A DNA stretch of 64,000 nucleotides from Vitrella brassicaformis (lineage: Eukaryota > Sar > Vitrellaceae): NCBI GenBank assembly GCA_001179505.1, contig CDMY01000878.1:14471-78470 (forward strand), in the 5' to 3' direction. Positions 1 through 12,300 of the stretch are shown piece after piece. The number at the start of each line of letters is the position of its first letter. Within the stretch, counting starts at the first letter, position 1. The notes under the pieces are model-generated. The model saw only the letters and a list, made by a program, of their open reading frames with translations, had not been told where the DNA came from and did not search any database. The translations under genes were made by a program, and so were the position numbers.

Positions 1-1
1 G

Positions 2-1667
2 CCCGATCCATCGGCTCACGTGCAGCAGCACCACGGCCACCATGACGGCGGCTATGTCGCCGTCAAGCAAGAGGATTTGCGACACGACAGTGGTGAGAAC
101 AAGCAGTAAGGAGTCAGCCCCTGTGCGCAGTAGTAAAGCCGTGCCTCTCCTTTCTCCCCCTCTCTGGTCTGGACAGGTGCCTCGTGTGTGAGTATGAGTG
201 TGAGTATGAGTTCGTATCTGGCCTACATGCCGCCCCCCGGCCTCACCCCTCCTGCCACACAACCCAAGGCAATGCCGCTCATCCTGCACGAGCCACGCCC
301 GCCACACGCTCCGGCCTCACCGCTCCAGCCGGCGTCGCAGGTGTCACGCAATGAGTCGGACGTCAGGGCTGCAGAGAAGGAGGGCGAGGGGGGCAGGGCT
401 GGGTCGAGGGAGCGGGGGGGCAGTGGCCGTGGGCAGCAATGGTGGGATAATGACGACTACGCCGAGCAAGAGGACGAGAGTGAGTGTGAGACATGTATGT
501 GTGAGGGAGCGGTGGATAGATGGATGGATGGATGGTCGGATGGATGGATGCCTGTGTGTGCTGTCAGCGTGGATGCGGCGGTCATCCCCGTCCTATTCGG
601 TGTCGCGGGCGCAGGAGCCGCTGGCCATGCGGCTGCTGCACTGCGAAGTACTCAAACACCTCTTCAGATCACAATACCCTGACATAAAGGTAACTAACAG
701 CAATAAGAGCGAACCACACTGCTCGATACGTGTGTGTTATGTCACATTACTGGCGGGATGCAGTGGCGCTGTCGCGGCAACCTCCCTCTGCGGGCTGGGG
801 ATCCTCCGCAGCTGGGATACCCATACCGACTCCAAGTCATGCATAAGCAAGTAATGAGGCAGCCAGAAGAGAAGAAAGAGACATGCACTGCGCAGAAAGG
901 TCCACTGTCTGTTCAATGTGTGTTGCGATGTTTCGATGCGTGATGGATGGTGCAGGTTGAAGAGTCGTGTGTCGCCCGACGTCAAGTGGGCTGTGTTGGT
1001 GACCTCATCCATGCGCGCAGATGGCGAGAAGAACGAGCGGAAGAGGGGGGTGGGCGTCGTCAAACCACACACAACACAACACAATACGACACAAGACAGC
1101 AGCACGGTTCTGTGTCTTGTCTTGGTGTTTGTTCAGATGTTTTCGCTGCCGGTGCCTGGTGGGGCGTCGCGTGTGCTGATGGAGAGGGCGATGCGGCAGC
1201 TGGAGAACCTCCTCAGCACAGCAGCATCCCGCATGTACGTGTGTATACGTGCAGCCAGCACAAAAACAAGCATATGTCACCACAAACAAACACACCAACA
1301 GCGTGCCTGCCTGCCTGCCTGCCTGTGTGTGTGCAGTTGGCTGGCCGACCAGATGGACCAGTCATTCGCCGTCTCCCTGTCGCTCGACCGCCACTTGCGC
1401 GCAGAGAACGCCAGCAGCCGGGGATCGTACAACGACCTGGTCACTCAGACCGCCCGACACTCTTTACTCCACCCCATGCATGTCTCTATCTCTGTTGTCT
1501 GTCTGCCTTCTCTCCAGTTGGATCTGATGGATTTGTGTGAGGGCGTGCACCAGCACCAGCGCCGCAAGCGATCCCGATCCCGATCCCGCAGCCGCGAGAG
1601 GGAGAGGGAGATGGAGAGGAGCCGCGACACGGGCGATGCCCACAAGGCCCGGCGCACTCAGGAATGA
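2..1667 (+). CDS. Unrecognised protein with RS-rich C-terminus (5' partial)
   Basis: I do not recognise this protein. Readable exons are 2-92, 177-479, 568-689, about 955-1049, 1137-1234, 1338-1439 and 1518-1667, with the stop at 1665-1667. Splice phases agree for all junctions except the one entering the exon near 955, so a small exon may be missed between 690 and 954. The visible protein has a His-rich stretch at the window edge, then a Pro-rich and acidic low-complexity part (residues YMPPPGLTPP, then DDYAEQEDE). Next comes a helical segment (SRAQEPLAMRLLHCEVLKHL), a region with MERAMRQLENLLSTAASR, and finally a basic RS/RE repeat tail (KRSRSRSRSRERERE). RS tails are known in splicing-associated nuclear proteins, so a nuclear RNA-related role is possible, but this is inference from composition only. 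The gene begins outside the window. Confidence 0.6.
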
Positions 1668-1974
1668 ACATGTGTACCATCTGTATGGGTGGGTGCACGT
1701 GTGTGGATGAGTGCACGGGTGTGTCTGATCGCAAGGCAAGGCAAGGCAAGGCAAGGCAAGGCAGGGTGGAGCAGAGCGGCCGACGAGTGTACAGACGTGT
1801 GCACGTCTTTATCCATGTGTGTGTGTGTGTTCATCTTGACCGCTGTGTGTCACTGTGACCGGACCGAGCACAAGCACTGAAGGTGATGGCACGCGATTAT
1901 CATACCAGACAGAACAAAACCGGGAAAAATGCCGGCACCGACCACCACATGCAGGCCACAAATACATACAGGCT
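1668..1974. other. Intergenic, convergent 3' ends
   Basis: About 300 bp lies between the stop of the RS-tail gene and the stop of the F-box-like pseudogene. It holds a short GCAAG tandem array and GT-rich sequence. No gene is seen. Confidence 0.6.
1731..1762. repeat. (GCAAG)n short tandem repeat
   Basis: About six copies of the pentamer GCAAG/GGCAA lie in a row, downstream of the RS-tail gene's stop codon. Confidence 0.85.
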
Positions 1975-4164
1975 TCACGCAGAGCTTCCCTCTCCATGTG
2001 TGCGTGTGGATGTGGATATGGATGGAAAGAAGTAGTCAGTGATCTTCCGCTGCATCGGGTCATTGACAGCCCCGATGCGGCGGACCTCTACGCGACAGTC
2101 ATACCCCAGTCGGGGCAGCTCAACCGCCTCCCAACCCAGCTCGTGCAACGCTAGGAAGAAAAGCTGGCCTCGGATGTCAGGCCAGCCGTTGAGGGGGCCA
2201 GCCGACACCGTGTACCGACACTGAACCGTTTGCAGCCTCTCGAACACATACAACGAGCTCTCTTCCTCCCGCTCACCCCACCCATATCCCTCCCCACTGC
2301 CCACACGGCATTCGAGGACGATTCGATCTAGACAGGGAAAATTGTGGATGGCGGCCAGACACGCACCTGCCACATCCCCACAATACACCCACGGCTTGCC
2401 GTGTACATCGTATGACAGGTCGACCTCCAGAGTGATCTGTCTGATGCGCTCTCTGAGCCCCTCTATCTGGTCTGACTGGCCTGTCTGCTCCACAAAGTCG
2501 ATGGAGCACAACGACGGCGAGAAAACGCCCTGGATGTGCAGACACGGACCTACGCTATCGCACTCAGGCACAGAGGAAGTGAACGAAGGACCGGAGTCAT
2601 CCGAGAAGAATACGGTCTTTGGCAAATAGCCTTCCCAGCGCTCCTCCTGGCGCAGCTGAATGAACTCGATCGCACGCAACTGGCTGAGCATCCCCACCGC
2701 ATCCACTGCCCACGCCATAGACTCCCCTGTCGTGGCCACACCCATCGGCAGGGCGAGTGTGGCCACACGACGGAATGCATGGCTCATCTGGGACAGCACA
2801 CCGTGAGGCACATGAAATGGGGAGCCCCTTCTTCGAGGCCCGACAAAATATGACTGGCTCCCTACGGTGCGGACCATGGCGTCGCTCACAAGAGCGTCGA
2901 TCACTGTCAGCCGCTCCGCGCGCTCAAAGACGATTGCGGGACGAAAGGATAAGAAGGTCTTCATGGATGACCGCCCTCGCGTGAAGAAGTGAACGCTCGT
3001 CGCAGCTGAGGCGAGGGCAGCGATGGAAGGGGCGTGTGTGGCCATGTCAGCAAGGACGATATCGTCCAGCAGGGTGAACGGGAATGTGAGGTTCTCATCG
3101 ATGGCATGGCAGCGGATGGCGGCGTCGGGAGCCAGCCAATGAGTCCGAATCCACTCCAGCTCCTAAAAAAATGCAACACACCAAATAGAGGCACGTGTGT
3201 CGGCGGCTCCTCTCCACTCACCTCTATCATACGTTTCGTGACCCTCTCGCCGAAGATGGTGGCCTCGAGCTCCTCCACTAGGGGCCGGCTGACAATGTCG
3301 TCGTGCTGTTTGGGATTTCCTGCGTATCCGTCGATGACGATGCCCTTGAGGCTGTTGACAGACGGGGAGAGCATGTTGATGAAGTCGACACTCCATATGT
3401 TCCAGGTATCCAAGTCGTCATCGCCAGTGCTGAACTTGAAGGACAGTGTGAGGGGGCCAGGCGACCACCGCTTCCAGAAGGCGCACTCTCCCTCATGACG
3501 AAAAACGGCCATGGTACAGAGAGGGAGCGGTCTCGGGTCGCCGATGTGCATCTCTTGAACCGACCTGTGCAGACACAGAGGCCGCCGGACAGTTCGCTTC
3601 GCTGGCCCCTTCCCTTGTGTATGTGTGTTTGTGGCTCACGTAAGGGCCCATGTACGATGGCGTGCCGCCTTAATCCACTGCAACAAGATGACATACGGGC
3701 ATAAGTCCGTGACTGCATCGCCACAACGATGGGCTTAGTTTATCCCACTCACCTGTTTTGAGTCTCGGAAAAATGAGGGCGCCTTCTCCTTCTCGCCATC
3801 CCTGCTGCGGGAAGTCGAAGGAGAGGGCATCGTAGAGTACGAGTCCACATCCAGGCTCTCCAGTGTCCCACGCATCCCCTCCACCTTTTTTTGCCGCCCA
3901 CTCGGTCACCGGGCACAGCATGACAGCCCTGGTCGTCTTGCTAAACCGGGGTTACCAGACGGCCAGCTGCGATTATGTGGGTGCGGTGAGCTCGGTGCCG
4001 TCGAAGTGGACGGTGGTGTGCATGGCTGGGTTGGTGGCGAGGGAGTGGAGTGAGGGGTGGGTGGGCGACAGTCTGCTGATGATCGTCTGAGTGCCCAGCA
4101 GAGGCGACAGGTGGCCGAAGATGAGCGTGTCGGGCAGCGCCAGCAGACGGGGAGGGGGCGGGGT
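1975..4164 (-). pseudogene. F-box-like tandem duplicate, 5'-truncated and broken
   Basis: This is a partial tandem copy of the intact gene at 4308-7039. The F-box exon (4164-3753) still has its acceptor and the start LALPDTLIFGHLSPLLGTQT, but the three upstream exons of the intact copy are absent. Sequence 5' of the acceptor runs within about 150 bp into the 3' end of the next copy. Inside this exon, aligned to the paralog, TAA occurs at 3975-3973 and again at 3954-3952. An extra base in an A run (near 3894) shifts the frame, and a 16-bp deletion about 60 bp on restores it. The next small exon is shortened at its acceptor and joins out of phase. The 3' exons remain open: a 356-codon stretch from 3045 to 1975, preceded by ELEWIRTHW. 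A shorter protein starting inside (Met at 3045) could still be made. I call it a pseudogene because the lesions cluster in the F-box half. Confidence 0.75.
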
Positions 4165-4307
4165 CTGAAGACAAGAGAACGGAAAAGAACTCAGACGGGC
4201 ACGTGAGTGTGTTCATCGCACCTGATCCCAAGAAAGACATCCATGCATATACACATACATAGACACACAGCCCCGATAAACGAGACACTCTCAGGTCACA
4301 AATGCAG

Positions 4308-7039
4308 CTACATGTGACTCAAGTCGCTGCGTGTTGCCGGGAGAAAGCAGTCAGTGATCCGTCGCTGCGTCGGGTCATCGACAGCCCCGATGCGGCGGAC
4401 CTCTACACGACAGTCGTACCCCAGTGGGGGCAGCTCAATCGCCTCCCAACCCAGCCCGTGCAACGCTAGGAAGAAAAGGCGGCTGCGGACACGACCGAGC
4501 GCGTCAACCGATCGCAAGTACCAACACGGAGTGGTATGCAGCGCATCGAAGATATACGACGAGCTGTCTTCCTTTCCGCCTCTGTCTCCCTCCGGCCACA
4601 CAATCTCACGGCATTCGAGGACGATTCGATCTAGACAGGGAAAATTGTGGATGGCGGCCAGACACGCACCTGCCACATCCCCACAATACACCCACGGCTC
4701 GCCGTGTACATCATCCGACAGGTCGACCTCCAGAGTGATGTGGCGAATGCGCTCTCTGAGCCCCTCTCTCTGGTCTGACTGGCCTGTCTGCTCCTCAAAA
4801 GCGAGGGAGCACACCGACGGCGAGAAAACGCCCATCATGTGCAGACACGGGCCTATGCTATCGCACTCAGGCACAGAGGAAGTGGACGAGCGCCCCGAGC
4901 CACCCGAAGTGAACTCGATTGTCTCCAGCGCCCTGAGCATCCCCACCGCGTCAATTGCCCACGCCATGGACTCCCCCGTGGTGTCCTGCATCGGCAAGAG
5001 GAACGTGGTCACACTGGGGAAGGCGTGGCTCAGCTTCGACACGAGTCCGTCTATGTGGGTGTCGACCCCCACCAAACGTGTCGCACGGTCAAAAACGGCC
5101 GATGAGAAGAGAAGGGACACGTTGATGCAGAAGCCACGGTACCCTTCTAACGTGTCGACCAAGGCCGAGTCGAAGACCAAGTCGACGCTGGCATGGACAT
5201 GCAGATACAGACAAGCAGACACGCACAACAGGGACATGTGGTTCCATCCATCCGTCCATCCATCCATTTCCTGCTCCTTGCCGACCTGGTCACAACTGAT
5301 GCGAGGGCAGCGAGGGAGGGGGCGAGTATGGCCATATCGGCCAGCAGGGCGGGCTCCGCGAGAACGGCGGTAGAGAATGTGAGATCGCCGGTAGTGTGCA
5401 GGTTGACGGCGGGAGCGGGAGCCGTCCAGTGCTTCCGAATCCAATGCAGCTCCTTACAGAGCACACACCAATCAGCGGATACGAACGTGGCTTTACGCCC
5501 CTGATCCACTCACTCACCTCTATGTGGGATGTTGTGACATTCTCGCCCACGACGGTGGCATGCAGCGACTCCACTTGAGGCCGGCTGATGAGCGGCGAGG
5601 GCTCTCCGGGGATCGGTGATCCCGCGACCTTGACGCCGTGGAGGTACTTGACGGACGGTGACAGGATCTCGCTCGCCACAACATGCCGCAGGGCCCACGG
5701 CTCGCTTGGCGGGGCGTCAGGGTCATGGCTGGTGTGTTCGAGGGTGATGTGGTGAGGCCCAGGCGACCACCGCTTCCATGAGGCAGCGAACGGGGCCTCG
5801 GCGAGCCGCCCGTGCCAATCTTCGCCATCAAAGGTCTCGTCCCTGATGTGCAGGTCTTGTACCGCTCTGCAAACAAACCAAATGCGTGTGGCATGGCCGT
5901 TCTATCTCTCTGTGCTTTAGCGGTGGTGCTGCTTACGTGAGCCCCCAGGTACGCTTGCAGGGCACCCTGATCCACCAGCCGCCCACCTTGACTGGCAAAG
6001 GACGCACAAAACAACAACAGAGTCCGATAGCGCATCAGCCACTCTCCTACAATTTTTCGCTATTCACCCTTCGTCAGTTTGGGGAAGATTAGCGCCCCCT
6101 GGCCCTTCTGCCAGCCCTGCCGCGGGCAGTAGCAGAGGCCGTCGTCCTCAGGAATCTCCGGGATAGAGTACGAGTCCACATCCAGGCTCTCGAGCGTCAC
6201 ACGCATCGCCTCCACCATCTTGGCTGCCCACTCGTAAACAGGCCACCGCACGAAGGCGTTCTTCGCCTTGCTGAGCCGGGGCAGCCAGGCGGACAGCTCT
6301 TGCTCGTCAGGATCGGTATCGGTGCCTGGTCGCTCCGAGCCGTCGAAGTGGACGGTGGTGTGCATGGCTGGGTTGGTGGCGAGGGAATGGAGTGAGGGGT
6401 GGGTGGGCGACAGTCTGCCGATGATCGTCCGGGTGCCCAGCAGAGGGGAGAGGATGGTGAAGATGAGCGTGTCGGGCAGCGCCATCAGACGGGGAGGGAA
6501 TACGGCCTGAAGACAGACACACACAGACACACGCCCACACGCATACACTCACCGAGCCTCACTCAGAATGATGGCTGGTGCTGTGTTGCAGCTACCTACC
6601 GGTTTGGCCAGGAACTGTTCGACGATCTGCAGTTTCTCCTCAGCTAAAGCGATGAGGGCATCCTGCTCGGCCAGGGAGTCCTCTCGGCGGATATCCTTCA
6701 TGACGCTGACACAGATGCGGTACTGGGCCCACAGATGCTGAAGGTAGGTACACACAAAGACACACAAAAGGCACAAATAGATGGGATGCGGCGTGAGTGC
6801 CTTAGAATTGAACACACCTCTTGCTGCTCTCTCGACAGAAGGTTATCGTTGCCGAGCAGGCCCGCGTGCGCTTCCAACTGGACACACAGGACAGGACACT
6901 CTGCTGCAGAGAGGCCCTTCTTGTACTTGTGTGACATTCTCACCCTGCGCTGGATGTCGCTAATCCTTTGTGCTCGGCGGTGATAGTCATCGGCTGTCCG
7001 CCGCACCTCGGCCACACACCGCTGCAGCTGGGCAGCCAT
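4308..7039 (-). CDS. F-box-like protein with a lineage-type C-terminal domain
   Basis: Eight exons give one open frame of about 727 residues: 7039-6944, 6877-6818, 6737-6600, 6506-6068, 5991-5937, 5866-5518, 5452-5286 and 5187-4308. The lengths sum to a multiple of three. The N-terminal 100 residues are helical and coiled-coil-like (MAAQLQRCVAEVRRTADDYH; LAEEKLQIVEQFLAKP). An F-box-like segment follows (LPDTLIFTILSPLLGTRTII, then SPTHPSLHSLA). The remaining ~550 residues are not a family I know. The best-conserved block between the two copies contains RERIRHITLEVDLSDDVHGE, PWVYCGDVAGACLAAIHNFP and CLDRIVLEC. F-box proteins generally deliver substrates to SCF ubiquitin ligases, with the C-terminal part binding the substrate; that role is inferred from a divergent motif only. 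The start at 7039 is the first ATG of exon 1. The broken copy lies directly downstream. Confidence 0.65.
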
Positions 7040-7891
7040 CTACGCCGGGCAGGCAGACACTGCAATGCACCAGACAGACAGACAGACAGGCAGACAGATA
7101 GACAGAGGTGCAGCCGAATTCTTGACGACCGTCGTTGTGTGCTCTCTCTCACCTCTCACAGGTTCTGATGCATGTAGGTACTACACCTCCACCCACTCCG
7201 ATGCCCCGCAGATCCCGTGGATCAACATGCTTTTGTTTCGAGTTGTCGCCCGTATGCCGAGGTGAGAGATGGTGCTGTGCGGCGAAAGGCGTCGGCCACC
7301 GAACGCCACGCCCATGCGCTGCAGCATGTCAGTCAGCGGCCATCACTGTTTCTCTCGAGCTGTTTCACTGATCTGCCGAAGCGAGCGCCGTGTTCGGCGA
7401 ACACCTTCCCCCGAACAGCTTTCTCAGCATCAACAAGCAGCAGCGGTTTCAGGGAGCACCCTAGGTGGCCTGACGGCCAAGTCCCCTGTCGGCAAGCGAT
7501 GCAAAAACGGAATTTCACTGCCCTAACTCCTCTCCAAAATGGCAAAATGTGCGCTTCTCGTCCGTTTCCTTCGGCAAACAGCGTGTGGACGAGTGCTCAC
7601 AACGTCTGGCAGACAAAATCGCAAAACGAATTTGCCAACTCTGAGAAAATCGCTAATTCGATCCTCACTCGATCCGTCCAAAGCTCGCATTCGTGTGGCG
7701 GGGGAGAAGGGCGTTGGGGTGGCAGGAAGGCCTCGAGGGCAGCTCCCTTTGGCGCCTGGAAGGGAATCCTCCTTCTTTTTTCTCTCCTCCTTTTCCCCCT
7801 CTCCCTTGAGGTACGCTGCCGGGTCTGCCGGCGCTATCCTATGATCTGTGAGGGACAAGTTGTTCGACAGCTGGTGCCTCTGCTTGCCCTG
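7040..7891. promoter_or_regulatory. Divergent intergenic region
   Basis: About 850 bp separates the starts of the F-box-like gene (-) and the SDR gene (+). It begins with a CAGA/TGTC-type microsatellite near 7073-7105. The rest is ordinary-complexity sequence. An open frame runs through part of it from a GTG near 7217 into the SDR, but I see no protein-like content there, so I treat it as the shared 5' region. No specific promoter motif is recognised. Confidence 0.4.
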
Positions 7892-8972
7892 ATGTCAGTC
7901 AAGACAGCCGCAGCATCTCTCAGCGCCTTCCTGCCAACCATCTCCCACCGCAGCGCCATGGAAAGATCCCGCTTCATGGCTGGCGTGACCCGCCGGCTCT
8001 CATCAGCTGATGGTCCGTGCATGCGCCTCAAACACACACGCGCTCGAGCCTTGCCGTGTTCCTCTCTCTGCTGTGTCTGTGTTTTTGCAGCCTCGACATC
8101 GACTGGACCTCCTCCTCGCGGCACAGCGTTTGTGCAGGCAGGATCCGGTGGGCTGGGCATTGCCATCTGCAAAGAGCTCCTGAGGTCTGGCTATGGCGAG
8201 GTCATCGCCTCCCACAACCGACCGCCCTCGGCCGCCTTCCAAGAGCTACTCGACCGTTATGGTGGCGGTGAGCACAAGCGCCTTCACCAGGTGCATCTGG
8301 ACATAACCGACGAGGCCTCTATCGAGGCCGCCAGCCAGTGGGTGGAGGGGTCTGTTGGTGCTGAGGGGCTGGATCTCGTGATTGTGGCGTCGGGCATGCT
8401 GCATCCGTCGGGCAGGGGCGAGACGTCGATCAGCAAAGTGACTCAGGCCGACTTGCAGCGGACCTTCGCCGTCAATTGTGTGGGGCATGCCCTGGTGGCG
8501 AAATGGTTCAGCCCGTTGCTCGTCCGCAGGTCGGTCGGTAGGAGGCTCGCCCTGATCATCCATCTCTCTCTCTCCATGGATCTCTCTTGCCGTGTGTGTC
8601 CGCCCGTGCAGATCACAGCGAGTGTGTGCGGCAGATCGTCCCCCGCGGCTTGTCAACATCTCGGCGCGCATCGGGTCTATCAGCGACAACCGATTGGGCG
8701 GCTGGTACGGCTACAGGATGTCCAAGGCGGCCCTCAACCAGCTGACGAGGACGCTGAGCGTCGAGCTGGGCAAGCGGAATGTGTGTGTGTTCTCGGTGCA
8801 TCCCGGGACGGTGGACACGGACTTCTCGAGACCCTACCACAAGAACGTGCCCGAAGAGCAGCTCTTCCCGGCAGACAAGTCTGCGAGTATGCTGGTGAAG
8901 CTGATGAATGAGGCGAGTATGGAGCAGAACGGGCGGTTCTTTGCGTATGACGGGAGTGAGATACCTTGGTGA
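7892..8972 (+). CDS. Short-chain dehydrogenase/reductase, C-factor type
   Basis: Three exons, 7892-8012, 8091-8529 and 8612-8972, encode about 306 residues in a consistent frame. The enzyme is an NAD(P)(H)-dependent oxidoreductase of the classical SDR superfamily. Visible landmarks: a slightly divergent glycine motif (AGSGGLGIAICKELLRSG) near residue 55; VIVASG, replacing the usual NNAG, near 130; NCVGHA; the catalytic serine in LVNISARIGS; and the YxxxK pair in YGYRMSKAALNQ. The tail GRFFAYDGSEIPW ends the protein as in the C-factor (CsgA-like) subgroup. The substrate is unknown. The first ~45 residues (MSVKTAAASLSAF, then MAGVTRRLSSA) are basic, Ser/Ala-rich and acid-free, which could be an organelle presequence; this is inferred. 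The ATG at 7892 was chosen because it directly precedes this leader. Upstream in-frame sequence is open but not protein-like. Confidence 0.85.
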
Positions 8973-9391
8973 CTGACGGGAAGGTAGTGTACAGCTAGCT
9001 GTTGGTCGTGTGTGGCAGGAGGGAGGCGGGGCGAGAAGTAGATCGGTCGGCAGGGTGTGAGAGCGACGCTCTCGGGCCCTTCTGTGTATACAGAACACAG
9101 CTCATCGGTGGATGGATAGACACGTCCATAAAATTTCAGTGAGTGGGTCGTCGGATGGATGCAGACAGAACGCACAGAGAAAAGGCCGGCCAGAACGGCC
9201 CCAAACACCGACAGACTCAAACGAGCGTTACACACACACAAGATAAACAGATGGACAAACCCACTGCACCTGCGCGCCTACACACACTCACACATACACA
9301 AGTCCTGCAAGCTACACACCCACGGCTCAATCAGTGAGTGCCCCACTCCCTCCCCCCGCCACCCACACCACACCCCACACCCCCAGTCATG
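8973..9391. other. Intergenic, convergent 3' ends
   Basis: About 420 bp between the SDR stop and the RecG stop. It is CA/AC-rich toward the right (9230-9390). No gene or clear terminator is seen. Confidence 0.5.
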
Positions 9392-12300
9392 TCATGCTTT
9401 GAGCAGCCAGTCGGCCTTGCGACGGTCGATGAGGTCCCGCGCCTCTTCAACCACCTCCTGCCCCTCCACCCCAAACTCCCCGCCCATGATTCGCCGTGCG
9501 TCCTGATAGGCCATGTGGAGCAGCTCCCTCTCCTCTGGCGGGTCGACGCCCGGCGGTGGCCGCAGGTCCGACTCGCCGTGCTGCGCCGTACCGAAGACCG
9601 TCCCCTCACCCCGGATGGTCAGGTCCTCCTCCGCCAATACAAACCCGTCGTACGTCGCACACATGACTGCAAACCGACGACGGGCCTTGACAGTCAACTG
9701 CATGGCATACATATGGAAGGGAGAGAGCACCACCGGAATGAAATGGTCGGTCTGTCTGTCTGTCCGTTTGCCCGTTTGTTTCTCTTATTACGTTTTCGGC
9801 GCCGTCTTGGTCGGTGAATTGGGTGAGGAGGAGGCAGGATGCCGGGTCGGTGGATCGTCCGACGCGGCCCCTGAGCTGGTGCAGCTGGCAGAGGCCGAAC
9901 CGGTGTGCGTCGTCGACGACCATGATGGATGCGGACGGGATGTCAATGCCCACCTCAATCACAGTCGTCGCCACCAAGATGTCCACACGCCTAGGCACAT
10001 GAGGGAGGGAAGTCCGGCCATTCACACAAGGGGTGAGTCTTGGTTTCTATACCGTTGCCGGAATTCTTCCATGACGGCCTCCTTGTGGCTCGGCCGCATC
10101 TGCCCGTGCATGAGACCGAACCTGATCTCAGGCAGCAGCTGCTGCAGCCGGGCGTGCTCCTCAATCGCTGCTCGCGCCTGGACAAAGAGGCAACGATGTC
10201 ACTCACTTGCAGTAGGATAGACACATTCCTATCAACCACCCGCCGTGCCGTACCTCGATTCGTTCGCTGACGTTGACGAGGGGGCAGACCCAGTAGCCCT
10301 GCCGCCCCTCTGATACCTCTTGCCGCAGCCGCTCGTAAACCGACGCCATCGTGTGGTTGTCCGCCTTGTCTATCACCTCTGTCGCCACCTCACGGCGACC
10401 TGCACACACAACAGAGTGAATGAATGTCGGAGACGACGCTGTGCAAAGGGGCCTGCCTGCCTGCCTGCTTGTTTTGTTTATCACCAGGTGGCATTTCGTC
10501 GAGTCGTGATTCGAGCAGGTCGCCGTACTGCGTCATGACCTGTGTGCGGGGGATGGGCGTGGCCGTCATCAGCAGCACATCAGGAGTGCAGCCGCCCGCC
10601 AGCTGACCCTTCACACGCAGTACCACTCGCTGATTCACACCGAACCTGAATCAATCAATATGTATGTGACCCCCATGTGTGTGTGGATGGGATGGGCAGG
10701 AGGTTTTGGTGTGCACCGCACCCACCTGTGTTGTTCGTCGACAACCACCAGGCCCAGCTTGTAGTAGTGGACAGTGTCCTCCAGCAGAGCGTGTGTGCCC
10801 ACCACAATGTCCACCAGGCCAGTCTGACGCATCCAGACGTCCATTGAGGGAGGACACATCCCGACGTCCAGCTGGTCTGTTTGTCTGTCTGTCTGTCTGT
10901 CTGCGCGTCTCACCTTGAGCCCCTCGATGGTGTCCTGTCGGTCCGGCGAGTCTGACGTCAGCAGCTCGATGCGAATACCCATCGGAGCGCACAGACGGCG
11001 CAACCTGATTGACGGACGACCAACACAAAGCAGCAGCCGGCCACGTGTTGGTGTGTTAACAGATCATCTGCATGTCTGTACCTATGGCTTGCTTACGTGA
11101 GGTAGTGCTGTCCTGCAAGGTTCTCGGTCGGCGCGAGCACCGCGCCCTGCCGCCCCGACCCCACTGCCTGCAGCAGCGCACCCACGGCCACCACTGTCTT
11201 GCCCGCACCGACGTCACCCTGACAGACACACACCAGACAGACACTCACATGTGCGGACGGACATCAGACGTGCATCTTCTCCCCCTCCTGACCTGCAGGA
11301 GTCTGTGCATGGGGTGGTCGGCGGCCATGTCGGTGGTGACCTCATCGAGTACCCGCCGCTGTGCGTTGGTGAGGTTGAAGGGCAGACTCTCCAGGAACCG
11401 CCGCATCATGCTGCCGTCCCCTCCCGTGTTGGCCACTCCAGGCCACCGGCGGCTGATGGCCTCGCGACGATGCAGCACTGAAAGAAGACCGCACATAAAC
11501 ACACAGATACATACCAACAGGCACACATGATCGATAATCAACTAGGTGGATGGATGGATGGCTGGCTGGATGTCACTTCACCTACCGGCGAGCTGCATGC
11601 GCAAAAGAGAGTCGTAGTACAACCGACGTCTCGCCTCTGGCACCTCCTCTACTGACTGTGGAAAATGGAGACGACGGACGGCCTCGCCGCGACCTGAATC
11701 AATCAACAGGGATAACAAACACACACCTGATGCACACACACACGGATCCAGCCAGCCCTATGGAACCTAACCTACCAATGAGCTTCCTTTCCTCGATGAG
11801 TCGTTGTGGCAGTGCCTCACGCACCACAGGGAAGGCTTCCAGCGCCTGCTGCATCACACTCAGCAGTATCTTGGGCGGGATGCCACCCACACCACCATAC
11901 AGCGGCACCACTCGCCCCGTGAAGCCTGTCGCTGGTGAGGCGTCGTCATTGTCGTCGGACGGCTGGTTGATAGCGGCGCTAAGCGCCTGGATGGTGGTGC
12001 CGGGGGGCACTGGGGGTGGTGCGCTGGGGTCTGATGAAGGCGGGGGTGCGTTGAAGGGGTCGAAAATGACCTGCACGTCGGGCGTCCGCATCTCCAGACC
12101 GCCCTTACGGCGCTCAACCTGACACCAAAGAACGACAAAGCAGCATCCATCCATCCATCCCTCCATCCATCCATCCATCCATCATGTACCTTCCCGCCGA
12201 GTGCGACGACCATGCCCTTCCTGAGCTGTGCGGCCCTGAACTCCTGGTTGAACCACACAGCGGACAGCCGCCCACCCGCCTCGTCCTTGACCACCACCTT

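Noticed and set aside
4354-5373. 339-codon open frame on the + strand
   Set aside because: Exact antisense of the conserved C-terminal exon of the F-box-like gene, which has a paralogue supporting the minus-strand reading.
7217-7890. Upstream in-frame extension of the SDR gene
   Set aside because: It begins at GTG rather than ATG and has no domain-like content; the ATG at 7892 starts a plausible leader.
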